DNA of 64,000 nucleotides from JAEUSF01 sp964484145 (GCA_964484145.1 CAZAED010000001.1:1-64000); one strand, 5' to 3'; counted from the stretch's first letter, positions 19,376-27,968 are shown. Notes: generated by a model not told the origin, from the letters alone. Made by a program: numbers and translations.

Positions 19376-20737
19376 TTAACTTAAGCTACTTTCATGATGC
19401 TTAGCTACGTCGTCCCAATAACCGGGAGTTAATTTATTTGCTTCCTCCCAAACAACTTCTGTTTCATCCCATTCTATACGCTTATTACCCGGTAAAACCA
19501 AAAACTGCTCACTGCCTTTGCCGGTTATTAGAACAATATCATCTTTTTCTGCAATTGTAAGCGCTCTTTTTATTGCGGCCTTACGGTCTAACACAATTTC
19601 GTATTTTGGCTTTCTTAATTCATAGTCCTTAATTCCTACTTCTATATTAGCTGCAATTTCTTCGGGCTTACTTTCATATACATCATCGTTGGTAATAATT
19701 ATATAGTCCGCATAAGTAGCTGCTATTTTCCCAAACTCAAACCTTTTAGAAACATCCCTATGACCACCCGTGGAGCCAAAAACCAAAATTAAACGTTTGT
19801 GAGGAAGCAAAGAAGCCGCTTCCACCGCGCTCCTAAACGAGGCGGGTTCGCAACCATAATCAACTATAATTTTTATACCTAAGCTATTTGGCACACTTTC
19901 CATTCGACCTCTTACCCCATTAAAATCTTTTAAAGCATTTTCCGAATCTTTTAAGCTTACCTCAAGCATATTTGCCGCTACTATTGCTAGACAAGCGTTT
20001 TTTATATTAAAATCTCCCAGCATATTTAATACAAAAGGCACTTGGTCAACTTCAAACTCCAAAGGAGTTTCTGGCTTTATTACTTTGGCATTAAAAACTT
20101 TATTTGTATGAGCAGCTTTAATACCTTTAAAACTTAAACCAAATTTTGTGTCTGCAACAAAACTTAAAAAATATCCGCTCATTGGGTCGTCTAAGTTTAC
20201 ACCGACCATAGTTTTCGGGAAAAAAGTTTTCTTGGTATTTTTTTGCAGTGCTAAAAACAGCTTAGCTTTCGCAGCCTGATAGTTTCCAAAACTACCATGC
20301 GCCTCCAAATGCGCGCGAGTAAGGTTTGTAAATAAAGCTACATCAAAATTAATACCTAAATGCCTGTTCTGAGCAAGTCCTTCCGAGGTGCACTCAATAA
20401 CCGCATACTTACAACCCTTGGCTAATATTTGTTTTAATTGTTTCTGGAGCATCCAGCCGCCCGGCATGCTTAGGCCGTGCTTGTTTATAAAATCTTTTTC
20501 CCCATCAAAAAAATTCACAGTAGTCATATAACCGCACCTTTTGCCGTTTTTATTAAGCAAATGGGCTAGTATTGCCACAGTCGTAGACTTTCCAGCCGTG
20601 CCCGTTACCCCTATTACTATTAGTTTCGAAGATGGGTTACCAAAATACCAACTCGCGACTATGGCTAAAAACCCATGATAATACGGGCGAAGAAATTTAA
20701 GTAAAAATGATGGTATAAGTTTTTTAATAAATTCCAT
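19376..20737 (-). CDS. murE: Mur ligase family protein, MurE-like
   Basis: About 453 residues from the ATG at 20737; an ATG at 20746 and a TTG at 20776 are alternatives. A hydrophobic N-terminal stretch replaces the usual MurE N-terminal domain. The ATP-binding loop GVTGTAGKSTT, the central ligase region (ECTSEGLAQNRHLGI, FTNLTRAHLEAHG), the VDYGCEP motif and the C-terminal VFGSTGGHRD follow the order of Mur ligases that add the third amino acid to UDP-MurNAc-dipeptide. The amino acid used cannot be read. A TATAAT at 20745-20750 places the transcript start at about 20738, favouring the 20737 start and a nearly leaderless message. It is coupled to tsaB downstream. Confidence 0.8.
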   Translation of the reverse strand: MEFIKKLIPSFLLKFLRPYYHGFLAIVASWYFGNPSSKLIVIGVTGTAGKSTTVAILAHLLNKNGKRCGYMTTVNFFDGEKDFINKHGLSMPGGWMLQKQLKQILAKGCKYAVIECTSEGLAQNRHLGINFDVALFTNLTRAHLEAHGSFGNYQAAKAKLFLALQKNTKKTFFPKTMVGVNLDDPMSGYFLSFVADTKFGLSFKGIKAAHTNKVFNAKVIKPETPLEFEVDQVPFVLNMLGDFNIKNACLAIVAANMLEVSLKDSENALKDFNGVRGRMESVPNSLGIKIIVDYGCEPASFRSAVEAASLLPHKRLILVFGSTGGHRDVSKRFEFGKIAATYADYIIITNDDVYESKPEEIAANIEVGIKDYELRKPKYEIVLDRKAAIKRALTIAEKDDIVLITGKGSEQFLVLPGNKRIEWDETEVVWEEANKLTPGYWDDVAKHHESSLS

Positions 20738-20754
20738 TTCATACATTATAGCCA

Positions 20755-20802
20755 AAATATAGGTTCCTTGCAGCAAGCTNNNNNNNNNNTAAACCTATAT
20801 TT
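20755..20802. repeat. Inverted repeat holding a 10-N gap
   Basis: AAATATAGGTT (20755-20765) and its complement (20792-20802) flank a smaller hairpin and the run of 10 Ns at 20780-20789. The gap may mark a hairpin that was hard to sequence. It overlaps the likely -35 region of the MurE-like gene. Confidence 0.7.
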
Positions 20803-20863
20803 ACTCCTCGGCTCGCTAGTTAATAAATTAACAGCTCGCTCTACGACGTAAATAAAAATAAAA

Positions 20864-20895
20864 GGGCAGGGCGCGTTTTTTTCCGCGCCCTGCCC
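20864..20895 (-). terminator. Terminator of the NifU-like gene
   Basis: A perfect 12-bp GC-rich stem GGGCAGGGCGCG/CGCGCCCTGCCC, followed on the minus strand by TTTTATTTTTATTT. Confidence 0.92.
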
Positions 20896-20909
20896 ACTTC
20901 GCCCTTCGA

Positions 20910-21554
20910 CTAGACCTTCCAATTTTGCCACTCAGGAAATAACTCAAAATTGTATTCCAAGACGCGTGTGCAAAGTTCGCGGAAAGAAATATCTTGAGCG
21001 TTCGGGCAGAACATGCAGCGACCCGCAAAACCCACGTATACCAGACCATCGCCGCCGACAGGGCTTACAATGATCTCTCCACCGTCCGCGGCAACCTGGG
21101 CAAGTGAATGCATCTGTACCTTACGATACATTTGCTGGCTATCGCCGCGACACATTTCACCAAATTCCTTGATAACCGCGAAGCCTTCGTTTTCCTCCGG
21201 GCCGCCTTCCGGGCATTCGCCCCCGCCGAACCTAAGGTTGTAACGGAAAGACCCGGGAAAAACATCGGTCACGTTGTCTCTCGCGCCACCGAACCGACCA
21301 CTGGTTGTGCGGAACCAGTATTGGTGGAATAGGCCTCCAATACCCATTCCCAATTCTTTCCACGCACGGGGTGCATGACTTGCGTCCTTACTACGTCCCC
21401 ATGGAAACGGGTAGCCAAGATTGGCAATCATAAACTCTTCGGGTGTTGCAATGCGCCAGCCAGGCTTCAATTCCGCCACGGGGTGGCGAAATATGGCCTT
21501 GTTCCCGGGTGGAAGCAAAATCCAATTTACTGGGTCAGCGTAGTCGAAAAACAT
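20910..21554 (-). CDS. Protein with C-terminal NifU-like domain
   Basis: 214 residues from the ATG at 21554, which has GGAGG just upstream; an upstream TTG is less likely. The last ~65 residues (AADGGEIIVS, then VYVGFAGRCMFCPN) follow the pattern of the NifU C-terminal iron-sulfur scaffold domain, including the CxxCP pair. The N-terminal ~130 residues, rich in glycine and aromatics (GWRIATPEEF, WFRTTSGRFGG), I do not recognise. Base composition is far richer in G+C than the flanking genes (39 of 60 bases at 21181-21240), suggesting transfer. It is divergent from a TrmB regulator with TGTCG/CGACA dyads between them. The NifU-like assignment is moderate. Confidence 0.6.
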   Translation of the reverse strand: MFFDYADPVNWILLPPGNKAIFRHPVAELKPGWRIATPEEFMIANLGYPFPWGRSKDASHAPRAWKELGMGIGGLFHQYWFRTTSGRFGGARDNVTDVFPGSFRYNLRFGGGECPEGGPEENEGFAVIKEFGEMCRGDSQQMYRKVQMHSLAQVAADGGEIIVSPVGGDGLVYVGFAGRCMFCPNAQDISFRELCTRVLEYNFELFPEWQNWKV

Positions 21555-21580
21555 AAATCCTCCAAACGTTGTATTACTCC

Positions 21581-21651
21581 GACATATTGTCAAAGCAATT
21601 GATTATAAGTCTATTTCTGTTTATAATATAGACTGTCGTATAATACCGACA
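21581..21651. promoter_or_regulatory. Divergent control region with two dyads
   Basis: Two related dyads share the half-site CGACA/TGTCG: GACA-TAT-TGTC at 21581-21591 and TGTCG-N8-CGACA at 21634-21651. The second contains TATAAT (21639-21644), a -10 that would start the TrmB transcript about 7 nt before its ATG. A factor bound there would block it, consistent with autoregulation. Confidence 0.5.
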
Positions 21652-21657
21652 ACACTT

Positions 21658-22476
21658 ATGTTAGAAAATACGCTTAAATCCCTTAATTTTGACGAAGATG
21701 ACATAAAAACCTATCTCTTACTTTTAGAGACAGGGGCTATTACAGCCGGGCTTTTGGCTAAAAAAATTGGGGCTCCCAGGGCAAGTGTTTACGGCTATTT
21801 TGAACGTTTAAAAAAACGTGGGCTTGTAAACGAATCTTTAAAATTTAAAACCAAACTGTTTGTAGCCGAAGCGCCGGAAAAAATAAATTTGCTATTTAAC
21901 CAACAAAAAGAGCTTTTAGAAAAAAGCCAAAAAGAATTTACCGCCATACTGCCGACCCTAAAAACCGCGGGTGAAAAATTTTTAAGCCCCAAATTTCAAA
22001 TCTTTGAAAACGCCGAAGGGCTTAAGCAGGCGTTAAAAGATATGCTGCTCTACTACAATTTAGAAACTTACGCTTTTTGGCCGCAAAGAAAGATGGTGGA
22101 AGTTTTGTCCGGCGACTTTTTTAGGTACCACAACAAGGAACGGATTAAAAATAACCTGTCAGTAAAAGCCATTTGGCCGGAAAACCAAACCGTGGAAATA
22201 AAAAATCACCCATACTTTGGCAGCGGCAAGGAATTTAAAAGAGAAATCCGTATTGCACCCAAAGAAACAGACTTTACTATGGGCTATTGGATATACGGCA
22301 ATAAAACCGTATTTATTTCCTCACAAAAAGAAAGCTTTGGCTTTATTTTAGAAAGCGCGGAATTCGCGCAAATGCTAAAAGCCCAGTTTAATGTTATGTG
22401 GCAAATTTCCAAAACCTTAATAATCAATCCGGCCGATGTAAAAGACTTTGTAAACGAATTAGCAAAAGCGGGGTAA
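21658..22476 (+). CDS. TrmB-family transcriptional regulator
   Basis: 272 residues. The N-terminal ~70 residues form a winged helix (LNFDEDDIKTYLLLLETG, then KIGAPRASVYGYFERLKKRGL) typical of TrmB and related regulators. A short coiled segment follows (LLFNQQKELLEKSQKEF), then a C-terminal ~160-residue domain of the phospholipase-D-like fold seen in this family, here with no recognisable sugar-binding signature. It is divergent from the NifU-like gene and likely controls that gene or itself through the dyads between them. The -10 box places the start of transcription very near the ATG. Ligand unknown. Confidence 0.8.
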   Translation: MLENTLKSLNFDEDDIKTYLLLLETGAITAGLLAKKIGAPRASVYGYFERLKKRGLVNESLKFKTKLFVAEAPEKINLLFNQQKELLEKSQKEFTAILPTLKTAGEKFLSPKFQIFENAEGLKQALKDMLLYYNLETYAFWPQRKMVEVLSGDFFRYHNKERIKNNLSVKAIWPENQTVEIKNHPYFGSGKEFKREIRIAPKETDFTMGYWIYGNKTVFISSQKESFGFILESAEFAQMLKAQFNVMWQISKTLIINPADVKDFVNELAKAG

Positions 22477-22518
22477 ATATCGTATAATAAAAACAAGAAA
22501 AAATCTGTTGAAACAAAA

Positions 22519-22854
22519 ATGAACTCTTTCCCTTTAAATATTCTCACCTTTCCTATTTGGTGGTATAGTGTGGGGTTAAAAATTGCCTTAACCAACGCCC
22601 GCCAAAATTTTGGCTATGGCATAAAAAAAACCGGCATTGTTTTATTTGCCCGCCATTTAGGCGAACCACTTTATGGCGACTACACACGCGCTGGAAGAAT
22701 AATTAGTTTTTTTCTGCGTGTGTTGTTAATTATTTTTAAAGCATTAATGATTTGCTTAAGAGCGTTAATAATTCTGGTTGCCCTAATTATATATTTACTA
22801 ATTCTCCCCGCTCTAATAATTCTACTTATTTGGCAATTCCTCCCAACCAAGTAA
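22519..22854 (+). CDS. Small membrane protein next to AAA+ gene
   Basis: 111 residues. The first ~60 include aromatic, partly hydrophobic stretches (FPIWWYSVGLKIA) and LFARHLGEPLYGDYTRAGR; the last ~50 are almost continuous hydrophobic sequence that could form one long or two short membrane helices before a QFLPTK end. I know no functional family. A TATAAT at 22483 with a weak -35 could give it its own promoter. It lies 43 nt before the membrane-anchored AAA+ gene in the same direction, so the two probably act together at the membrane. Confidence 0.7.
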   Translation: MNSFPLNILTFPIWWYSVGLKIALTNARQNFGYGIKKTGIVLFARHLGEPLYGDYTRAGRIISFFLRVLLIIFKALMICLRALIILVALIIYLLILPALIILLIWQFLPTK

Positions 22855-22897
22855 TCTTGTCAATCTTTTAATTCTTTTAAATCTTGTCATTCCTACC
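22855..22897. repeat. Short-period repeat of AATCTTGTCA type
   Basis: Contains AATCTTGTCAATC and AATCTTGTCATTCC with TTTTAATTCTTTTAA between. The same unit occurs at 26547-26627. It occupies the whole gap before the AAA+ gene. Confidence 0.7.
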
Positions 22898-25510
22898 ATG
22901 CCTCTATCTTTCTCAAAATCTACTTCCCCCTGGGGACTTTCCGCCGCCACCGAAGGCCTGTCTTTAATTTTCTCCGGAGAATATAGCTTAAGTAGTGTAA
23001 AAGAATTTGAACAAGATTTTCGCATAAAAAAATACTGGAAAATTGGTTCCTGGCTTTTAATATCTATAGGTATTTTGTGTTTAGTTTTTCAAATTTGGCT
23101 AAGCTACACATCTCAAAATTGGCTCTTTCTATTTAAACACGAAATACTCAATGTACCAATAATATTAAGCCTTTTAACCGGACTCTACTTATGGGCCCAA
23201 AACAAAGAACAAGAAATAGCACAGGCGGCTTTAAATATTTTTTTCTTAAATCAAGATTGGCACGGAAATATAAACAAAAGCCCAAATGAGGCCGATGTTT
23301 TTAAACTACTAAGCCCCTTTGCAAAGGTGGCTTGGCAAGCTGCTGTAAAAACCAGTTTAGAAAAAAACTTTAAAAATCTTTCACTAAATGAACTTTTAAT
23401 TTCTCTTCTTGAAACTTCGGACGTTTCGGAAGCCTGCTTCCGTTTAGGCATAAACTCTGCGGATTTAAAAAAGTTTCTTGTAAACAACCCCGCGGAACTA
23501 CCCCCTAATGACGAAATTTTAAAACTTCCCTTCCTAGCTTTCGAAGCCGCTCAATCTCTACATAACAAAAGTGTAGACCCTCTTATGCTTTTTTGCGCAG
23601 CGGTTAAAATGGTCGGAGAAAATTCTTCTTTAGGAAAATTAATGGTAAAACTAGACATTTCGCAAGAAAAACTAGAGACCGTTGCAGCTTGGATTTTTAA
23701 TATAAAAATTTTAAGAGATGACCTAAGGCTCTTTAAAAAACTTTCAAGCCTAAAACCTTTAGGCAATATGAACATTGGCCTAACGGCAGTCCCCACTCCC
23801 CACTTAGACCGCTTTACTACAGACCTAAGTCTTAATGCCCGCTTTGGAAGGCTCCCCTTAGCGTTAGGAAGGCATGAAGATTTTGAAGAAATTTTCCAAT
23901 TATTTTCTGAAAATAGCCGCCAAATTTTAGTTAAAGGTGAAGTGGGCACCGGCCGCAGCACTCTAATAAACGAGCTAGCTTTTAAAATGGCAACCGAACA
24001 AGTGCCAAAAACCCTGCAAGACAAAAGGCTTCTAAAACTAGAAATTTCCGGCATTTTGGGCGCGCAAGGTAAAAGCGAAAATTCTTTAGAAAGCGCGCTA
24101 AACGAAGCAGCCAATTCTGGCAACATAGTTTTAGTAATAGAAGACATAGAACAGCTGGCAAAAGCCCGCTCTGCTTCCGGACTTAACCTGTTAGAAATTT
24201 TAGTTAATTTTTTACAAAACACTTCCTTGCAGGTTATTGCCACCTGCGACCTTAATGCTTACGTTGATTTTCTCCAAAAAACCCCGAACTTTACTCAAGT
24301 CTTTGCGGAATACGAACTAAAACAACTTTCTTCCCAACAAATTACGCTAGCGACTTGCATTAAAGCTAGCCTACTTGAACATAAACATAATTGCCTATTT
24401 TTATTCCAAAGCATAGAACGTAGTATAGAACTTACCAACGAACTAGTTTTTGGCCTAGGTCAGCCGCAAAAAGCTATACAACTTTTAAGCGAAACCGCGG
24501 CAAAAATAAAATCCACATCAAATGAACCCAGAATTATAGACCAAAGCGATATTGAAAATAGCATTAGCCAAAAAACCCACATCCCAGAAGGCGCGGTTAC
24601 CGGCAAAGAAGCGGACAAACTCCTAAACTTAGAAAAGGTTTTATCGGAAAGTATAGTCGGCCAAAAACCTGCAATAAAGGCTGTATGTGAAGCTTTGCGG
24701 CGTACCCGCTCGGGACTTACGTCGGGCACTCGCCCACTTGCCTCGTTTTTGTTTTTAGGCCCCACCGGCGTGGGTAAAACAGAAATTGCTAAAACTTTGG
24801 CCAAAGAGTACTTCGGGAAAGAAGAATTCCTCTTACGTTTAGATATGTCGGAATTCTCAGGCTTTGATGGAATGATAAAGCTCCTTGGCCAAAAAGGAGA
24901 CCTAGCAGACCCTCCGCTTATTAAACATTTAAAAAATTACCCTTACTGTCTTTTACTGTTAGATGAATTTGAAAAAGCCGCGCCGCAAATTCATAATTTG
25001 TTTTTGCAAGTCTTAGACGACGGAAGGCTTACTACTTCAAGGGGCGAACTACTAGACATGAGCCATGCCTTAATTATTGCCACCTCAAATGCCGGCACCA
25101 AAGACATACAGGAAGGCATAAAAGCCGGCGAAACTTTAGACAAAATTAAATCTAGGTTGTTTGAATCTGTTTTACTTAAAATTTTTCCGCCTGAACTTTT
25201 AAACCGATTTGATTCTGCTATTGTTTTTAGCCCGCTCACACCTTCAGACGTTGCTCAAATTGTAGGCCTGCAGCTTAAAATTTTGCAAAAAAAATTAACC
25301 GGCAAAGGCATTACCCTGGCTTTCTCAAATAATGTTGTAGAGCATATTGCCAAAAACGCTTTTGACCCAAGCATGGGCGGCCGCCCGGTAAGGCGCTATA
25401 TTCAAGACCATATAGAAAGCTTTATTGCTGAACTTTTGCTTTCAAAAAAAATCGGCCGCGGCTTTAAAGGCCTGGTCGATATAAAAAATAACGAGCTGAT
25501 TATTTCTTAA
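22898..25510 (+). CDS. Membrane-anchored Clp/Hsp100-like AAA+ protein
   Basis: 870 residues. Two membrane segments lie near residues 48-100, then a helical region resembling a Clp N-domain, then two AAA+ modules. In the first, near residue 345, the Walker A reads GEVGTGRST with arginine in place of lysine, and the Walker B near 410 is VLVIEDIE; this module is probably inactive. The second is intact: GPTGVGKTE near 620, LLLLDEFEK near 686, ATSNAG, the arginine finger PELLNRFD, and the sensor GGRPVRRYIQ. ClpB/ClpC proteins unfold or disaggregate proteins; membrane anchoring suggests a role in envelope protein quality control. No clear ClpP-docking loop is seen. The stop overlaps the convergent FemAB-like gene by 11 bp. 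Confidence 0.88.
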   Translation: MPLSFSKSTSPWGLSAATEGLSLIFSGEYSLSSVKEFEQDFRIKKYWKIGSWLLISIGILCLVFQIWLSYTSQNWLFLFKHEILNVPIILSLLTGLYLWAQNKEQEIAQAALNIFFLNQDWHGNINKSPNEADVFKLLSPFAKVAWQAAVKTSLEKNFKNLSLNELLISLLETSDVSEACFRLGINSADLKKFLVNNPAELPPNDEILKLPFLAFEAAQSLHNKSVDPLMLFCAAVKMVGENSSLGKLMVKLDISQEKLETVAAWIFNIKILRDDLRLFKKLSSLKPLGNMNIGLTAVPTPHLDRFTTDLSLNARFGRLPLALGRHEDFEEIFQLFSENSRQILVKGEVGTGRSTLINELAFKMATEQVPKTLQDKRLLKLEISGILGAQGKSENSLESALNEAANSGNIVLVIEDIEQLAKARSASGLNLLEILVNFLQNTSLQVIATCDLNAYVDFLQKTPNFTQVFAEYELKQLSSQQITLATCIKASLLEHKHNCLFLFQSIERSIELTNELVFGLGQPQKAIQLLSETAAKIKSTSNEPRIIDQSDIENSISQKTHIPEGAVTGKEADKLLNLEKVLSESIVGQKPAIKAVCEALRRTRSGLTSGTRPLASFLFLGPTGVGKTEIAKTLAKEYFGKEEFLLRLDMSEFSGFDGMIKLLGQKGDLADPPLIKHLKNYPYCLLLLDEFEKAAPQIHNLFLQVLDDGRLTTSRGELLDMSHALIIATSNAGTKDIQEGIKAGETLDKIKSRLFESVLLKIFPPELLNRFDSAIVFSPLTPSDVAQIVGLQLKILQKKLTGKGITLAFSNNVVEHIAKNAFDPSMGGRPVRRYIQDHIESFIAELLLSKKIGRGFKGLVDIKNNELIIS

Positions 25511-26537
25511 GCCTATTTAACCACCGTAAAAATTTATAAACCTTATACCACGCCGGACGTATTATTACATCATACGCTCCGGCGTATTGTTTTATAGAGC
25601 TTTCCACTGTTGTAAAACCAAGTTTAAAACGCACAAACCCCGGCGTGTCCCCGCTTGATGTTTCTATGCCCCAAAAATCATAGTTACTTAATCCCAAATT
25701 CTTGGCATCTAACATGGCGCGGTAATGCAAAAGGTACGGTGCCATAATATTTTTATGTTCATCCGAAGAACCGCCAAATAAGTAGGTGCGAGTTTTTCCG
25801 TAGTCTATTATTATTGCACTGGCTAGAAGTTGTTTGTTGTAAAGCGCCTTGTATACATGCAGTTTTAAATCGCCCTGCGGATTTTGAATTGCAAAGTAAC
25901 TAATTAATTTTTCAAAATAGTCCGGGTTTTGCGCTTTAAAGCCCTGCCTCTGGGAAGTTTTCGCAATTAATTCTACCGCCTCTTTAGCCAAAAGCCCTTT
26001 GCCGTTTACTAAATGAAATTCGTCTTTAATTTCTACGCCATGCTTTTGTGCTAAGCGAATATTGTAACGCGTTTTATGATGCATCTCGGTCAAAAGATCT
26101 TCTTCACTTTTCGCCAAATCTATAATTAGAGTCCTGCCTGGTTGTATGTTCTTGGTTTTAGTAAGTAGTTGGTAGTTAGTAGTTGGTAGCAAGAAAGAAT
26201 TTTTCGGTTCAATACGTATAAAAACCGCCTCTCCGAATTTCCTTTCCAACTCTTGCGTTAACAATCTTAAATCTTCAATCTTAAATCTTACATCTATTAC
26301 TGGTCCATACGGACAATATAAATAATACTTCCCCATAGGCAAACTCGTCTTAATAAGATGTAAGGATCCTATGCGCTGCCCCCCAATATCCAATATCCAA
26401 TATCGTAATATCTTTCTCCCAAGAGTCTCCTGCCAACTTCCCCAGTCATAACCTTGCAAAAAAGAACCCGTCTCATTTTCAATAACGAAACGGTTATAAA
26501 TATCTTTTTCTGATTGTTTTACTTCTACTAATTGCAT
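25500..26537 (-). CDS. FemAB/FemX-like peptidyltransferase
   Basis: 345 residues with the double GNAT-like fold of FemAB proteins, which use aminoacyl-tRNA to build peptidoglycan cross-bridges. Landmarks are SFLQGYDWGSWQE near the start, PYGPVID, HHKTRYNIRLAQKHGVEI, YLFGGSSDE and YDFWGIETSSGDTPGFVRFK near the end. Three short stretches are coded by short-period repeats: RYWILDIGG near residue 47, VRFKIEDLRLL near 85 and LLPTTNYQLLTKTK near 120. All three keep the frame. It lies downstream of ruvA on the same strand. Confidence 0.88.
   Translation of the reverse strand: MQLVEVKQSEKDIYNRFVIENETGSFLQGYDWGSWQETLGRKILRYWILDIGGQRIGSLHLIKTSLPMGKYYLYCPYGPVIDVRFKIEDLRLLTQELERKFGEAVFIRIEPKNSFLLPTTNYQLLTKTKNIQPGRTLIIDLAKSEEDLLTEMHHKTRYNIRLAQKHGVEIKDEFHLVNGKGLLAKEAVELIAKTSQRQGFKAQNPDYFEKLISYFAIQNPQGDLKLHVYKALYNKQLLASAIIIDYGKTRTYLFGGSSDEHKNIMAPYLLHYRAMLDAKNLGLSNYDFWGIETSSGDTPGFVRFKLGFTTVESSIKQYAGAYDVIIRPAWYKVYKFLRWLNRLKK
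26160..26190. repeat. Short-period repeat inside femAB-like gene (TAGTTGGTAGT type)
   Basis: Overlapping copies of TAGTTGGTAGT and TTAGTAGTT, the same type as between rpoB and rpoC. It is translated as LLPTTNYQLLTKTK. Confidence 0.75.
26262..26297. repeat. Short-period repeat inside femAB-like gene (AATCTTAAATCTT type)
   Basis: Three copies of AATCTT(A/C)AATCTTA-like units, translated as VRFKIEDLRLL. The same family lies at 35620-35650, 38286-38325 and 58759-58791. Confidence 0.75.
26383..26412. repeat. Short-period repeat inside femAB-like gene (CCAATAT type)
   Basis: Three 7-nt units CCAATAT in tandem, then TCGTAATATC; translated as RYWILDIGG. Related copies are at 39817-39845 in polA and 60444-60478 before pilB. 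Confidence 0.8.
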
Positions 26538-26546
26538 AAATATAAA

Positions 26547-26627
26547 ATTGACAAGATTGACACCATTTAAAAGATTTCTATAACCCCAATCTTGTCATTC
26601 TTGCTCATTCATTTAAATCTTGTCAAT
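26547..26627. repeat. Repeat with 12-bp inverted arms between femAB-like gene and ruvA
   Basis: ATTGACAAGATT (26547-26558) is the exact complement of AATCTTGTCAAT (26616-26627), and a third copy, CAATCTTGTCATT, lies between. It fills the intergenic space. Confidence 0.75.
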
Positions 26628-26631
26628 CGAT

Positions 26632-27186
26632 TTATTTTCCCAATAATTTTAACGCTTGTTTTATTTGCTCCCCTGTCTTTTGTGATGAATCTAATTTGTT
26701 AATAATGCTTCTAACCTCATTTTGTTTATAACCTAAAGCAATAAGCGCATCGAATACCTCCGAGCCTCCCCCTGTTACTCGTAACCCATCACCCGTCACT
26801 TTTCCTTTCAGTTCAACTATTATTTTCTCCGCGGTTTTTGTTCCAACGCCAGAAATGCGCGTAAAAATCCCTGCATCTTGGTTTGCAATTGCGCTCTTTA
26901 CCGCATCTACTCTTGCTGATGATAGTATAGCTAAAGCCACTTTCGGTCCTACCCCAGAAACTGTAATAAGCATTTCAAAAAACTGCAAAGTGTTAAAGTC
27001 AGGAAGTCCAAACAAACTTTGTCCGTCTTCGGATACTTTGTGATATATGTATAATTTTATTTCATCACCAACTCTATTTTCCAAAACTTCCGGCGTTACA
27101 AAAACCTTATATCCCACACCTTGATTTTCGAGGATTATAAAATTAGTTGCCTTCTCTAAAATTTTTCCTTGTAAATACGCAATCAT
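26632..27186 (-). CDS. ruvA: Holliday junction DNA helicase subunit RuvA
   Basis: 184 residues, typical length. RuvA tetramers bind four-way junctions and guide the RuvB motor. The N-terminal OB fold (MIAYLQGKILEK, GVGYKVFVTP), two helix-hairpin-helix motifs (TVSGVGPKVALAIL and ISGVGTKTAEKIIVELK) and the C-terminal RuvB-binding domain (FDALIALGYKQNEVRSI) are all present. The flexible linker before the C-terminal domain is coded by a short-period repeat (KVTGDGLRVTGGG). ruvB is not adjacent; it starts at 63541. Confidence 0.97.
   Translation of the reverse strand: MIAYLQGKILEKATNFIILENQGVGYKVFVTPEVLENRVGDEIKLYIYHKVSEDGQSLFGLPDFNTLQFFEMLITVSGVGPKVALAILSSARVDAVKSAIANQDAGIFTRISGVGTKTAEKIIVELKGKVTGDGLRVTGGGSEVFDALIALGYKQNEVRSIINKLDSSQKTGEQIKQALKLLGK
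26770..26802. repeat. Short-period repeat inside ruvA linker
   Basis: Units of the GTTACTCGTAACCCATCACCCGTCAC type (two related 7-8 nt words) form the linker codons. The same family occurs in polA (40160-40193) and at 35947-35972 and 60541-60572. Confidence 0.72.
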
Positions 27187-27315
27187 AAGTACGGAATTTT
27201 AATTAATACACTACATATGCCTACAAAAATTCTGTAGTTTTTTATTATGGATTTTTATTCTTAATTCATAATTCTTACCTCTTCACTTATTTCATTCTAC
27301 CACCTCCCAAAGCCA

Positions 27316-27344
27316 TTGACAAAAAGCATAAAAAAGTGTAGATT
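27316..27344 (+). promoter_or_regulatory. Promoter of the large non-coding RNA
   Basis: TTGACA, 17 nt, TAGATT. The predicted start is near 27351. The spacer (AAAAGCATAAAAAAGTG) closely resembles that of the promoter at 19047. Confidence 0.75.
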
Positions 27345-27921
27345 TTCACTATCCTCCGAGAGCGGGCAGTCGGGAGAATAAACCCGTAAAGGTCATGCCA
27401 AAAGACCCTGCCCGTTATATAAGGTAATCAATCGGCGAGGATCGTTCCCCTCTAGGGGATAAGATCGCCCTAAAAGGCTGTAGAGCGAAAGCTCGCCTCG
27501 CCACATAGTCTTCTCCCGCCCCGCAGCATACGGCTCACATCAAAGCCTCGTCGTTTAAAGCCGAAAAGATGGTCGGGAAGTACCCGCCGCGGCTAAAAGT
27601 TATGCCGGAGTAAACGTCCTCAGGGAGAGAGGCGTTGCAGGGGTTTGGCAGACCCCGCTCTGGCTACCAGTTTCAGGCAACGGCTTTCCTCACGGAAAGC
27701 TCTCCTCGCAAGGTCGTTGCCTGAATAAGGCAGATGGGTTGGTTCGTGACCGCTTACTACGCATTTCACGTACGTTGCGGCCAACCCGTCTGTCCAAATT
27801 AAGGAGGAAAAAATTTTTTGCCGCTATGCGGCCATACAAGTGCTGCCATTTGGCAGTTAAACGGTTGAGCTTTTGCTCCCGGCTTGTAAACAATATTTCC
27901 CTGTCGCTACCACCAAGCGAC

Positions 27922-27956
27922 CAGGAGGGGCTCGGTGACCACCAAAGCCCCTCCTG
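27922..27956 (+). terminator. First hairpin at the ncRNA 3' end
   Basis: An 11-bp stem CAGGAGGGGCT/AGCCCCTCCTG with a 13-nt loop, followed by CCTCCTCTTTTCCC. It is very stable but the U-tract is short. Confidence 0.75.
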
Positions 27957-27968
27957 CCTCCTCTTTTC

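Noticed and set aside
21013..21602. Several overlapping frames on both strands across the NifU-like gene
   Set aside because: GC-rich sequence gives long chance frames; only the minus-strand frame from 21554 has GGAGG and a domain match.
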